Translations under genes and position numbers: made by a program | Notes under the pieces: generated by a model | Told to the model about the DNA's origin: nothing | Database searches by the model: none | What the model saw: the letters and a program-made list of their open reading frames with translations, nothing else | Shown here: positions 10,863 to 21,704 of the stretch, one piece after another | Layout of the letters: each line of letters starts with the position of its first letter | Numbering within the stretch: the stretch's first letter is position 1 | Source of the DNA: Zanthoxylum bungeanum | Taxonomy: Eukaryota; Streptophyta; Magnoliopsida; Sapindales; Rutaceae | Length of the DNA stretch: 64,000 nucleotides | Assembly (NCBI GenBank): GCA_019454045.1 | Contig: SKCR01038892.1 | Coordinates: 1 to 64,000, forward strand | Reading direction: 5' to 3'

Positions 10863-12176
10863 CCCCTAACCAAGACATGCACCCCTAGCTCATACACAAG
10901 ACTTACACGAAAATCACAACACCAATAACCCTAGCCACTCACGGCAATAGCAAGAAGCACAAACAAAACTCTTCTCTCCATCTCTCCTTCTTTGGCCGAG
11001 AATACCATTATCCTCCATCCCCTCTATTGCCGAATTTTAACAGCCATTACAACCACCAATACAGCCCCTAACCACCACTGAAAGCCACCTCTATAAACTC
11101 CCACACAACACCGAAAATACACCCCAAAAACGGCAGCCAAATCCTCTTAAAACAGTCCCTAAAATCATCAAAACAGTAACATAAAAACTGCATTCATAAT
11201 CCTTAAAATAATCACACAAGACTACACTAAAAACCCACAAAAAACACTCAGAACAGTCCGTTGAAACTTCAAAATAAGTGACCTGAATAGTGAGCAGCAA
11301 AACAGAGGCCGAACAGCAGCAGAACGGAGACCAAACATCAAGCAAAACAGCAAAACAGTGAGCGAGGACGCTAAACCAGTGAACCAGAGAAGTTGAGGAG
11401 CCTTACCCTTCCGACGTCCGTGAAACGCAAGCCTAAAAGTTGGCAAAAAGGTTAGACCTGAGGGTATTTTCCACACTTGTTTTCTGTTTTATTTGTATTA
11501 TTTATTGAGTATTTCTTGCATGATTGTTACGTTGAAATGCATGTTGTGGCCCTTGAGTAGATAAATATGCATGAATAATGAGATGTTGTATGTTGTGGCC
11601 TTGGAATAAAATGAGAGATTTGTCAACTCTCGCGGTATATCGGATGGAAACCCGGACATAAATTTCATAGCCGATTCCGAATGGACGGTAGTATGATCTG
11701 TACTCGGGATACAACTCAACGTACCGTTTGAGTAAACGGCACCCTCTTTTGTGTTGTGTTGCTTTGATTTATTTATTTTTCATCACTTGAATTCTGTATG
11801 TTGCTTATTTATGCATGATTCAATCGAGCGCATGGGCTTAGAAAGTGCGATGAAAGGTCTCCTATTTGAAGGGGTTAAAACCCTTCACCACGATGCTTTG
11901 CCGCGCCGGTTGATGTGTGTTTGGTTGAATGCAAGATACGTTCAATCGGGCATACTAAGTTTGGTATTATTGTTTCTTTATTCTTTGTATGCATGATGCG
12001 ATCGAGCTCATGGGCTTAGTAAGTCGGATTAAAGGTCCCCTATTTGGAGGGGTTAAAATCCTTTACCACGATGTTTCACCGCGCCGGTTGGTGTATATCC
12101 GGTTTGGTGTGAGATGAGTTCAATCGGATATGTGAGGTCCCACATTGTGGATTTGTTTGCCTATGAATGTGTTGCA

Positions 12177-12610
12177 TGCATCAGGTCTGGTTCCGTTCGA
12201 ACGTGTTCTCGAAAGCTATACGAACGTGAACCTTCTGTTTACCGTTCGAACGCGTTTACAAACGCTACGGAAATGCGCATGCACTTTCTTAGTTTCATCA
12301 TGCATCAGGTCTGGTTCCGTTCGAACGCCTTCTCGAACGCCATACGAATGCAAACCTTCTATTTACCGTTCGAATGCGTTTACAAACGCTTCGCGAACGC
12401 GCACGTACTTTCTTAGTTTCATCATGCATCAGGTCTGGTTCCGTTCGAACGTGTTCTCGAACGCTATACAAACGCGAACCTTCTGTTTACCATTCGAACG
12501 CATTATCAAACGCTACGCGAACGTGTACGCATCTTCTTAGTGTTTCATGCATCAGGTCAGGCTCCATTCGAACGCGTTCTCGAACGCTACACGAACGCGC
12601 GCCCACTGAA
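12177..12610 (+). repeat. 3.5 tandem copies of a 124-bp unit rich in TTCGAA
   Basis: Units start with TGCATCAGGTC at 12177, 12301, 12425 and 12548 (spacings 124, 124 and 123 bp); the last is cut short. Each unit contains CGTTCGAACG-like palindromes and a TTCTCGAA motif. The other Tat-T LTR copies in the window lack this array, so it looks like a local expansion. Confidence 0.85.
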
Positions 12611-13361
12611 CTGAGTTATTTTCGTCAGATTTCATACATAATTGTCCCTAGTAGCTATTCCCTCGTATGATGAACCTGATTGTTTCTTTGTATTACGCAA
12701 GATTGTGTAGGTGTCATTCATCTGTATTCCCCACATGTATGAGTACAATGTGTTTAACGTATTACACTTCATATACATATGTCATGATAACATTTGAGTA
12801 TTATTTCTTGTGGTATATCGGATGGAAACCCAGACATAAATTCCGTAGCCGATTCCGAATGGACGGTAGTACGGTCTGTACTTGGGATACAATTCCACGT
12901 ACCACTTGGGAAGGTGCTCACATGTGTGCTTGTGTGGTTAGTATGAGTGCTTGTGTTTTCTTGAATATAATATGCCAATGAAGTTGTATGTTCGTCGCTC
13001 CTTTGATGTACTTTCAAGCATGCAATCTTAGATGTGAAATATATGTAAGTTTAGGTGTAAGTTTTATTTTGTACATGTGAATTTAGAAGCATGATATTCT
13101 TGGAAACAAGTGTTACTTAAACCTGATTAAATTATTACATAAATCTTTTCCTTACAAGTGGCATAAGTAAGGGACCATTCCGAACCCAATGGTTTGAGGT
13201 CTTCCCTTGCGAGGGGTGAGTGCGGCCTTAAATCTCATTTTCCCGGTTCACACCGGGTGGCGACTCCATTATTCTCCGGGTTAGTCCCCCGGACTATTCT
13301 GTACTCCCAACCAGGCCGCGAGCCTGGAACAGCATGCGTCGTCCAGTTTCCGTGTCCCACA

Positions 13362-13366
13362 ATTTG
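13362..13366. other. Target-site duplication ATTTG, right copy
   Basis: This is the match to 10179-10183, directly after the solo LTR end. Confidence 0.9.
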
Positions 13367-13828
13367 GCTTAATTAGGAAGATCATATATTTAATTTTTTT
13401 TGATTAGGTATGTGATTTGTTTCATTTAGCTTGGTGATTATTTAGATTTTATTTGCTTTGTTTTAATTTCACCATGTGTTAAATATGTGTTTTGTTAATT
13501 TTGGATGTGTTTTATTGGGCTTGGGCGTGAATGGGCTTGGTGTGGGCATGAGCTTGTTTTTTTTTGTGGTGGACTTGTGGGCTTGATGTGTATTTCAAGG
13601 GTTTGGGCCAAGGTTAAATTGTTTTCGGGGTTTTGGGCTAAAGGTGTTTTAAAACGGAGGTCCAACAAGCGAGCCCGAACCTAAACAAGTGAATAAAATC
13701 CAACAAAATACTGATTTGTGACTTTTCCCCTTCCGACGTCCGTTTCCCACGACTTCCGTGACTTAAAAGGTAGTGTCTCCAAATGAGACTCATCATAGGG
13801 ACTTACATGCAAAAATGCAGTGCCTACA
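13367..13828 (-). repeat. Tat-T1 5' LTR, part 2 (5' end)
   Basis: This piece resumes the host LTR after the solo insertion and ends ATGCAGTGCCTACA, the complement of the LTR start TGTAGGCACTGCAT. The last 100 bp (GTAGTGTCTCC...GAGACTCATCAT) are shared with all other Tat-T LTR starts (24598, 27691, 28300, 35315, 38405, 39013). Confidence 0.88.
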
Positions 13829-14203
13829 ACTGCCAAGTCCCTCGGGTCGGGAAGGCACATGTATCACCAAAGATTCTCTTTTCTGTAATGATTGCGTCTC
13901 TTTCATCGTCAACTACAATCTTTCTAGGGTTTCTATATAGTCTATAGGAAGATATAACCCTTAATGGTCTCCCTTAAATTCCAGTCATGTCTTTCGGGGC
14001 TTTTTTTTTTCTTCATCTCTGCGAGAAGTTAGGTGTCACGCATCCATGGCTTGCGTGCCAAAACCTATGACAGTTGTGCTCCATCAGAATAATGGCTTTA
14101 ATATGCACCCTTCGTTTGACTTTAACGGATACGATCACCCTTGCACGTGTCGTTGATCCCATTCACTTGCCTCAATCTGACGTCTGAGACTAACCTGTAT
14201 TGC
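13829..14203 (+). promoter_or_regulatory. Upstream region of the Gypsy G antisense gene
   Basis: About 375 bp with no coding signal that I can see, between the Tat-T1 LTR edge and the TATA box at 14204. It may contain the remnant of the Gypsy G 3' LTR, but I could not align it with the 5' LTR piece at 62651-62946. Confidence 0.4.
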
Positions 14204-14213
14204 CTATTTAAAT
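14204..14213 (+). promoter_or_regulatory. TATA box of the antisense extra ORF
   Basis: CTATTTAAAT lies about 145 bp before a clean splice donor and about 580 bp before the ATG. A pyrimidine-rich leader follows, so transcription would start near 14235-14245. Confidence 0.55.
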
Positions 14214-14349
14214 CATGTTCCACTTCAGACCCTCCTTTTACCACTTTATCTTCTCCAAAGTAATATCAGAGCTTCCCACTGTCTTCTACAACACTTTGAG
14301 CCTTCAACTGCTTCAGACACCCCTCATCACCATCTTCAAGCTTCTACAA

Positions 14350-14784
14350 GTAAGTTCCTTTCTGACTTCCTCTCCTTTGTTTATGCTTATTCATTTCTGA
14401 TAATGGGGATGACCTGTTTATGTGGACTGTTTGTGTTTTTGTTGCTTGTTCTAGGTTTTCGTGTTACCGAAGGTGTGAGGGGTGGGTTTACTCGTATGTG
14501 TATGTGTTTTTTAATACATGCTTGGGTGTGTTGTTTCTGGGTTTTTGTTAAGGATATGAAGCATGTAATTAGGGGCTGTGGGTGTTCTTTGCCTTGCATA
14601 ATGCTTTGTATTTCACTGTTTTGCCATTTCTAGGATGTTTAGGACTCATTTCTAGGGTTAATCTCTTGGTAGAGATGATGATACAGTAAACCCTAGTTTC
14701 CATGTGTACAGTTCTAGTAATCATAGAACCAATTCTAGAAGTTTACTTAGAACTAACCTCATTCCTCGGGTCTTGACTTGGCAG
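14350..14784 (+). other. Predicted 5'-UTR intron of the antisense extra ORF
   Basis: The donor is ACAA/GTAAGTTCC at 14350. The acceptor is CTTGGCAG/GA ending at 14784, two bases before the ATG at 14787. The body is T-rich (TGTTTTTGTTGCTTG), as usual in plant introns. Length 435 bp. Confidence 0.6.
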
Positions 14785-14786
14785 GA

Positions 14787-17140
14787 ATGTCGGGCTCAGA
14801 GACTTCATCCCTCACTCCCCTAGATTCCTCACCTCCTAACACACCACCAATGAGCCAGACTATACATAGTTGAGTATCATAAAGCCCCGATGACTACGAC
14901 ACTACCAACCATCTCCGGAGAGGAAGATTAATCTTACCACATAAAGGTGCCCGACCTGAGCCAAATAACCCACATCTCGACTTCTTGAACCTGGATATGG
15001 ATCGGGCTTCAATAATAACCAAGGTCGACCTAGTACAGCTATGGGAAAGGATCAAAATCTGTGAGGCCATCAGACTAAGTGTCCCAATGGAATTGGATCA
15101 GGTGAGTCATCCATGCAATGATCAAGTGGCACTCTGCACAACCTTTTTTAACATGGGGTTGCGCTTACCCATGCAGAAGTATTTTGTAAAGATGCTGGCA
15201 GCAATGAATCTAGCCACGTTCCAGCTGAATCTGAATGGAAGGAGGGTGCTAGCCGGCCTATACGTGATCTGGAACTGAGCCAGGCAAGGAGATCCATATT
15301 CCTCAAGTTGAAGATGATGTACAGAATGAATGCCAACCCAAAAAAATATAAGGGTTGGTATTACCTCTCAACCCACGTCGAGGCCCCTCACATCATCAAA
15401 AATCTCTTGGCCACCAACAAAAATTTTAAGGACAAATGGTTCTAGGCCTAGGGGCCATGTTGAAGGCATTTAGTGAGGTGATGGCGAGCGCATCACGGTT
15501 CCCTAGAACCATTTGAGGTAACGACCCCCCCTCCAAACTCTTCTTGACCAGTTCAACATTTTATTAACTTCCGAGCTTTTTACAACTTGTTGGGGTGATC
15601 TCCTAAAACTCCACCACGAGACCTGGGATAGGGTAAAGAAGGCGTTTGAATTTGGGGGCAACTATAGGGACCTCGTCAATCCTTCTGCCCTTGCCGACTC
15701 GGGCTTCACCCCGAGCACTCCACCACCCAGTCCAACCAGATTGGTAATTTATAACTGACCCATTATCTTCATGTTTGTTTCCTTATTATCTCACATTTTT
15801 TGAAGTTTCCTTATATTTTTCTTCTGCATGCTCTCAATATTTCCACATGTTCGAAGGTACGTCTTGATTCAAAAGCCTAATACAGATTACTTAGGAGGCT
15901 ACCCGACTCACTACCCCGATCCCACCAAAAGCCATGCGAAAAGCAACGCACGCAGCTGCTTCAACCCTCGGACCCTTAAATGTCCCTCAAACCAGCCAAA
16001 TACAGACCCTTGTACCCCAAGCTTCAAACATCCCCCATCCAACCCAGACTTCAAACATTCCTTAACCATCCTAAACTACACATACTACCTCATGACCTTC
16101 TAAAAGTCACTTCCGCTAGGTTGGGGGTGAGGAGACTGAAGAGCCAGTGGATAGAGCTCCCAGGAAGAAAACTATGGGTATGAAGGGCAAAGCTCCAGCT
16201 GCCCCCTATTCAGATCAACAACTTCAACGAGGACGTGATGGTGAGCTTGGCACACCTTCTCCCCACCATAAACTTCATGGCCAGGCATGTGAACATTGAC
16301 CAAGCCACGGCTTATGAAAGCCTTTCTCCTGAGGACGTCATTGTCAAATGCAATTGATTCCATGCAAAGGTAAAATAGATTTCTCCTTCGAAAATATGCT
16401 CTCTTATTCGCCATATTGACCTTGTATTTGTTCATGCAGTTGGCCTATTATTTTTCCACGAATATGGATGTGATAATAAGCACACTTTCAGATGGGGGCC
16501 AAGCCTAGAGGTTCCAGAACCAGCTGACCGAGAGGAATACGGAGCTATACAACAAATTAGACGAGGCCAAGGTAGAGATCTGGGCCTTCAAGTAGTCTAA
16601 GGAGGAGGCCAAGATTGAGGTTCCTCCCTCGGTCGAGCTTCAGAGATTACCAATAAGAAGAAAGATGAGGCCGAAACCAAGGCTTCCCTGAAAACAGCCA
16701 AATTCAAGCTCCAGATGACCTAAGCCGTCACAGCCGAGAGTAAGCTCGAAGGGAGGAAATATTAGCTAGGGAAGGCTTGGGACAAGCTGTTCGAGGTCCA
16801 GGATGAGCTGGCCAAGTCCGAAGAGGAGCTAAAAAAACTTACGTGCCGAGCTACCCGGCCGCATGGAGGCCGTCAAGCAGAAGGCCAAAATTGAAGGGCT
16901 AGAGGAATCCATTGAGATGTTTGAGATGACTCAGCTGGCCTAAACCTCGAGATTCTCCACAAGGTTCTGAAGCTGGCCAATGGGGGAGATGTCACAAGAA
17001 GAAGCCTTCAACCCTGGCCTAGATAAACCCATGGCCATCTCTGACCCCGAACCAGTGTTAGTGATGTTTCCAAGGGGACCCAGGCCTTTCGTCATTCTCT
17101 GCAGCCTAACCCATTGATGCACCCGGCCCTTTTTCCTGAG
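14787..17140 (+). pseudogene. Antisense extra ORF of Gypsy G (gypsy-type transposon protein)
   Basis: The frame opens with MSGSETSSLTPLDSSPPNTP at 14787 and has stops by 14870. At 14985-15278 it shows LCTTFFNMGLRLPMQKYFVK and LNLNGRRVLAGLYVIWN. This follows the pattern of the Pfam family 'putative gypsy type transposon' (Transposase_28), where a GLRLPLxPFF block precedes LxPNxWRxLxxFYVLW. At 15355-15445, GWYYLSTHVEAP and NKNFKDKWF continue the family's usual GWYYL...KNKWFFV region. The rest (15520-17130) has likely exon pieces and a Glu/Lys-rich coiled-coil-like stretch (16530-16920). Extra ORFs antisense to pol between pol and the 3' LTR are known in Tat-lineage elements; their function is unknown. 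Many stops, so not functional. Confidence 0.7.
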
Positions 17141-17389
17141 CTTATGTTTTTACCTCTTTTTTTATGTATTGGTAACCTTGAGGGGGCCTAATGAAAAAAA
17201 TTCTTGTAAATGAAAATACAACTTTTGCATTAGCATTTCTCACATTGAAGCACACACCAAACGAAGACACACAATTCTATCCTTAGGTACATTCACTTGA
17301 CAGACTCTAAATCCTTCAAACAGGTAACAATAAAGTCCTTATGTCTGCCATCTTCAACACTCCCAAAACTAACTTGGGCAGATGAGGCA
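17141..17389 (+). other. 3' end region of the antisense extra ORF
   Basis: AT-rich sequence with AATGAAAAAAATTCTTG near 17190, a plausible poly(A) region for the plus-strand gene. I see no coding signal. Confidence 0.35.
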
Positions 17390-18240
17390 ATGAGGGGAAA
17401 CTACGACCCTATACCAACAAACATAATAAGGCCTCGTTGAGGTGTACCGACCTCAAGCTAATAAAATTAATTGGGCATAAAGGAATATTCCTTCATTGTG
17501 CCATTCAAACATGGCCATAGGGAGAACTCTGACCCCATACTATTAATCATAATAAGGTCTCGGTAGGACGTACCCGACCCCGAGCCAATAAAATTACTTG
17601 GCCACAAGAGAATGTTCCATTTTTTTGCCAATAAAACATGGCCATGGGGGAGAAACTCTGACCCTATGCCAACAATCATAATAAGGCATTGGTGGGACGT
17701 ATCCGACTCTAAGCCATTAAAATTACTTGGCCACAGTGGAATGTTCATTCATTATGACATTCAAAAATGGCTATGGGGAGAATTTTCGACCCCATGCCAA
17801 CGATCATAATAAGGCTTCGGTCGGACGTACCTGACCCCGAGCCAATAAAATTACTTAGCCACAAGGGAATGTTCCCTCCTTGTGTCATTCAAACATGGCT
17901 ATGGGGGAGAAATGCCAATCCTATGCCAACAATCATAACAAGGCCTCGGTAGGACGTACCCGACCCCGAGTCAATAAAATAACTTGTCCTAAATGGAATG
18001 TTCCCTCCTTGTGCCATTCAAACATGGCCATGGGGGAGAAACTCTGAAGCCATGCCAATAATCATAATAACGCCTTGGTGGGACGTACCCTACCTCGAGC
18101 CAATAAAATTACTTAGCCATAAGGGAATGTTACATCCTTGTGCCATTCAAAAATGTACATGGGGAGAAACTCTGACCCCATGCCATAAATCATAATAAGG
18201 CCTTGGTGAGGCGTATCTAACCCCGAGCCAACATATCTTT
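17390..18240. repeat. About seven tandem copies of a 128-bp unit
   Basis: The anchor AATCATAATAAGG recurs at about 17420, 17545, 17674, 17801, 17931, 18060 and 18188, a spacing of 125-130 bp. Each unit also holds GACGTACCCGACCCCGAGCC, AATAAAATTACTTGGCCA and GGCCATGGGGGAGAA. It lies between the integrase tail and the antisense ORF, the same place where Tat-lineage elements carry satellite-like arrays. Confidence 0.88.
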
Positions 18241-19179
18241 TACCAAGGCTTGGCTGGGAAGGAAGATTTTCAACCTTCGGCCATCCTTTCGGACACTGGT
18301 AATGGAGTCTCATACTAATCCATCTAGAAAAATAAAAAAAAATACATGTATAACAGGGGTGACGTATCACACATTTCGTAGCGAGCCAAAAATAGCGAGG
18401 TAACTAAGGTAGTGTCATGCCCTACATTACTCGAAATAATAATTTTGAACCTTACAGTTTAATGTCCCGGTGAACCGAGCTAAGGATCAACAGGGTGGCC
18501 AACGCCATTAGTCTTTTCCCATGCTAAGTAGGCCCTGAGTCTACAAACGCTATAGAGGCCCTCTAGCCTTCCCCGTAATATTCTTCTATTGATCTGAAGT
18601 GGGATTGCCAACGTCACATGGGAATTTACCTTCCGCGTACTAGATGTATCACGAAGCTACAAACGCCACGGAGGCACATGGGCCTTCCGTGTACTATAAA
18701 CCTCCAACACTGGGCGACGAACGATGTGGGGGAGTTATCATTCCCCATGCTATGCGAACCCAAAGGTACCATAGTACTGCAACTGTCTTCGATCCATATG
18801 TGCTATGATTACCTTGAAGCACCAAACGCCATACTGACCCTTTCATCGAGCATATTATGGATACCCGAGGTGTCAAGCGTTTTAAAGTTCTTCATGATAT
18901 ATCCCTCAAATGTGGAAGTCATTGGGTAGTAACGCTCCAGCCTGGGGTTTGATAATGACACTTGGGATTAGCGTGCAACGGGGGGCCGTGCTTTTCCCAC
19001 TTGCCTTGCACCCCTTCAAGCACCCCGATCACGAGTATTTCATAAAAATATTGAACACGTCTTTCCCATCCAAATAACAAACAAGCATAGATGAACAAAT
19101 TTTTATTTAAAAGGGGAAAGGCTTATTTATATTATTGGGATCTACCGCCCATCTTACAACTCTTTAAGGGTTATTCTAA
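18241..19179 (-). other. Gypsy G 3' non-coding region with weak repeats
   Basis: The phrase ACAAACGCCA/TAxAGAGGCC returns at about 18540, 18655 and 18818, suggesting an old, worn array of 115-160-bp units. From 18960 to 19179 nothing is recognisable. No gene supported. Confidence 0.5.
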
Positions 19180-19453
19180 GAGAGGTTTTATTAGTAATAT
19201 CTCCTCAATCTCTCCATTTCAGGGTTTCTTGAGCCAGATACCGTCTAGCTACTCCAAGTGATAGGCATCATACCTGATTACTTTAGCAACTTTATAAATT
19301 CCTTCCCATTTGGCTCCCAATGAGCCCTCCTAGGGATTTCTTGTATTCATGGTCATTTGCCTCAGAACCAAGTCACCAGGGCGGAAGGCTCACACCCGAA
19401 CCCTAATATTGTAAAAAAGTGCCCATATTTTGCTGATATACTGCTATTTTGAA
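19180..19453 (-). pseudogene. Gypsy G pol C-terminus (integrase tail)
   Basis: Read on the minus strand it gives RAFRPGDLVLRQMTMNTRNP, then EGSLGAKWEGIYKVAKVIR and YDAYHLE, with in-frame stops. This matches the plant Ty3/gypsy integrase C-terminal pattern (FxxGDLVLRxxxxNxxxxxxGKLxPxWEGPYxVxxxxxxGAYxLxDxxG). It is cut at 19453 by the Copia C LTR. The upstream part of pol (RNase H, RT) probably lies at 48621 onward, on the far side of the later insertions. Confidence 0.75.
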
Positions 19454-19800
19454 TGTCAACCTATATTACTTATGTGCCTTCAGACTTAGTGTATGAGTGT
19501 CATACATAAGAGGATTTAAGTCCGAAGTTAGTAATCTTAAATAGTCCATAGAGAGCAAAGAAAGCTGGTACTTTATTTGTGGTTTATCTATAGCTGTGGT
19601 CCATTCTATATTTGTATGGCGACCTTGATCCGGGATCGTCCATGTAGAGACATGGGAATGAAGGCACCTTGTATGATGTGATCATATAGGATTGGACCTA
19701 GATGGAAATGAAATTCTTATAACATCCGTTAAATAAAGAAAGTCATTTCAATCTACTAGATGGTCATATATGGATTGATCTTAATCTTGAGTGTGCTACG
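19454..19800 (+). repeat. Copia C LTR, part 1 (5' end)
   Basis: This is LTR-like sequence (GATCCGGGATCGTCCATG, AAAGTCATTTCAATCTAC) that ends at CTACG, where the Copia A2 insertion begins. It resumes after that insertion at 41255 with AACTCCTGCAAGGC. The start at TGTCAACC (19454) is chosen because gypsy pol ends just there; the exact edge is uncertain. Confidence 0.6.
19796..19800. other. Target-site duplication CTACG, left copy
   Basis: CTACG directly precedes the A2 LTR start at 19801 and directly follows the A2 LTR end at 41249 (41250-41254). The flanks also join into one plausible Copia C LTR. Confidence 0.8.
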
Positions 19801-21690
19801 TGTTGGACAATTATGACCCATAGCATCATGATTTGTAAAAGACATGGTGTTTTTGTACAAATTAACTATGTGACAAAAGAAATTGCTCTTTTATCATTTT
19901 ATAATTGGATTACTTGGATATATAAATGATAAAAGTCCATATGATTAGTACCAGATTAATAAGATATGAGACAGTATTAATCCATGAAAGGTTTAATCAT
20001 TAAATATCTCTAGTCGTAGTATTATCGAGACTGGACATCGATAATGCGGAATAGGCTAGTATTACACTTATGCTCGTTATGGAAGCTTAACGGTATAGTT
20101 CTCATATATTTAAGTATTGGATACTTATGCAAGTGTGATAGGAGGTTCTGTTAGCCGTTGGACCGGGAATAGCTTCGCTTTGGATAGACCTCTCGGAATC
20201 CCATTGGTAGTATGACTATGTGTCTATGGGAATCCGAATCAGGGTAGGTGTATGTGGTCTTAACCTGATACTTGCATCGCTAATACTTGTGACAATCAGT
20301 AAAATTTGGTTTTGGTCGTCCGGAGCTTTAACAGGTTCTGTGTATGCCTCTTCTGGGTATACTGAGAATCGTAGTGTATTGGGTGTGATGTCAAGATGGA
20401 AGTATCACTTCATTCATATGGAGATGATGATCACGCAGGGATACATAACTAGTACTTTTAAATACTGTAGCTATTGGGATAATATAACTAGGTCATGATT
20501 ATTCGATTACAGAGACTAGTTGCTAGTGATCCCATATATGCTTCTTACGGGGCAGACACAATTCCAGCCTTAGGCCTAGCATGTGACATCTGATACTGAA
20601 TCGTAATACGCAATATATTATATACTACGCCTGATAAAGATTATATATTCTTCGTTGAATATTTCTGGAGAATTGGGTAGGCACAATGTTTTGCTAGAAG
20701 CCAACCATGTCTTGTAAATCGGTGAGAACGTGGTACCAGGTACGCACGTGTCAGATAGTCCGACAATTGTATTTACTGCCAACATATCCAGGGATCTCTT
20801 GGGTCGCTTCCCAAAGATTCACCGATGACATTTGACTGGAACAGAATTAATCTGGGATTAATTATGAGAGTGAAAATTAATTTGGGATTAATTACGGTAA
20901 GAATTTATCTGGGATTAAATTCATCAAGAAGAGAGAACGCGATTAATTTGGAATTAATCGGCAAAATAATTTAATAGTTAAATTGGATTTTTCTATTTAA
21001 TTGGGCTAAAATAATATATCGGATATATTAATTGAAATTGGATTTCAATACGGAATTAAAATTGGATTTTAATTCAAGCGAACGAATTAATTTGGAATTA
21101 ATTCGTAAGCGACTTTCGTATTAATTTTGTGAGGCATTATTATTTAATTGAATTGGATTTAGTTATGTAGCAACGGGAAATTCGTTTAGTCGGATTAAAC
21201 GAACCGGGCCCAAAGTGTGTTGTGTAAGCCAATTTGAATTTTGAATTCAAAAGTGGTGGGCTCCACTAACTTACATCACATGTCATTTTATGATGGAAGT
21301 AGTTGGGAAAAGTAACTAATTCATTTAATTCTCCCAACCACCAACTTTGGTAACATAACTTGATTTTGGAAAATCAATATACACACTTTTGAAACAAGTT
21401 AGGAACTATTCAATATCTCTCTCAATTTCCCTCTCTTGGCCTAACCTACATCTTCTTGGAGGAGAAAATTTTCTTTCAAATTTTGTTCAAGCTAGCACTT
21501 AAAGGGGTCAAATAAAGGTGATAGGCAAACTCACCCAAGAGTTTGGAACTCAAAAGTAGGGCTTGGAGCTACATCTATGGAATTTTTGAAATCTTAAAAC
21601 CAATCAATGTAAGTTTTTCCGCAAACTTTCTTGTTATATTCACACAATAATCACACTTAGAGATCCCATGGCATGTCTAGGACACTAACA
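19801..21690 (+). repeat. Copia A2 5' LTR
   Basis: It starts TGTTGGACAATTATGACC and ends CTAGGACACTAACA, 1890 bp, followed one base later by a primer site. It is clearly related to Copia A LTRs but differs at many places and at its 3' end. The hairpin cluster lies at about 20844-21106. Confidence 0.9.
20844..21106 (+). promoter_or_regulatory. Hairpin cluster in the Copia A2 5' LTR
   Basis: The same order of stem-loop units as at 2456-2675. Examples: ATTAATC/TGG/GATTAAT at about 20847, GATTAATT/TGG/AATTAATC at 20941-20959, a 10-bp stem around TGG at about 21053-21075, and an 11-bp stem around TGG at about 21082-21106. The last two have TAG as loop in the Copia A copies. Confidence 0.75.
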
Positions 21691-21691
21691 A

Positions 21692-21704
21692 TCGTATCAG
21701 AGCC
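21692..21704 (+). other. Primer binding site of Copia A2
   Basis: TCGTATCAGAGCC follows the LTR end. The usual plant copia site is TGGTATCAGAGC, complementary to initiator tRNA-Met, so this differs by one base in the core. Confidence 0.85.

Larger units (their letters stand above)
10184..13361 (+). repeat. Solo LTR of the Tat-T family, nested in a Tat-T LTR
   Basis: It starts TGTAGGCATTGCATTTTCGC and ends CCGTGTCCCACA, and is flanked by the 5-bp duplication ATTTG. No primer site follows the right end and no polypurine tract precedes the left, so the internal part was lost, most simply by LTR-LTR recombination. It is opposite in orientation to the host LTR of the same family (7533-10183 and 13367-13828). 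The stretch 10540-10900 is AT-rich; 10900-11450 holds the likely transcript start region (TCTATATAAACACCCC at about 10850). It contains the 124-bp repeats at 12177-12610. Confidence 0.92.

Noticed and set aside
12114..12670. Overlapping frames of 98-131 codons with repeated SNAF/CIRSGSVRT phrases
   Set aside because: All come from the 124-bp LTR repeats, which are open in several frames at once.
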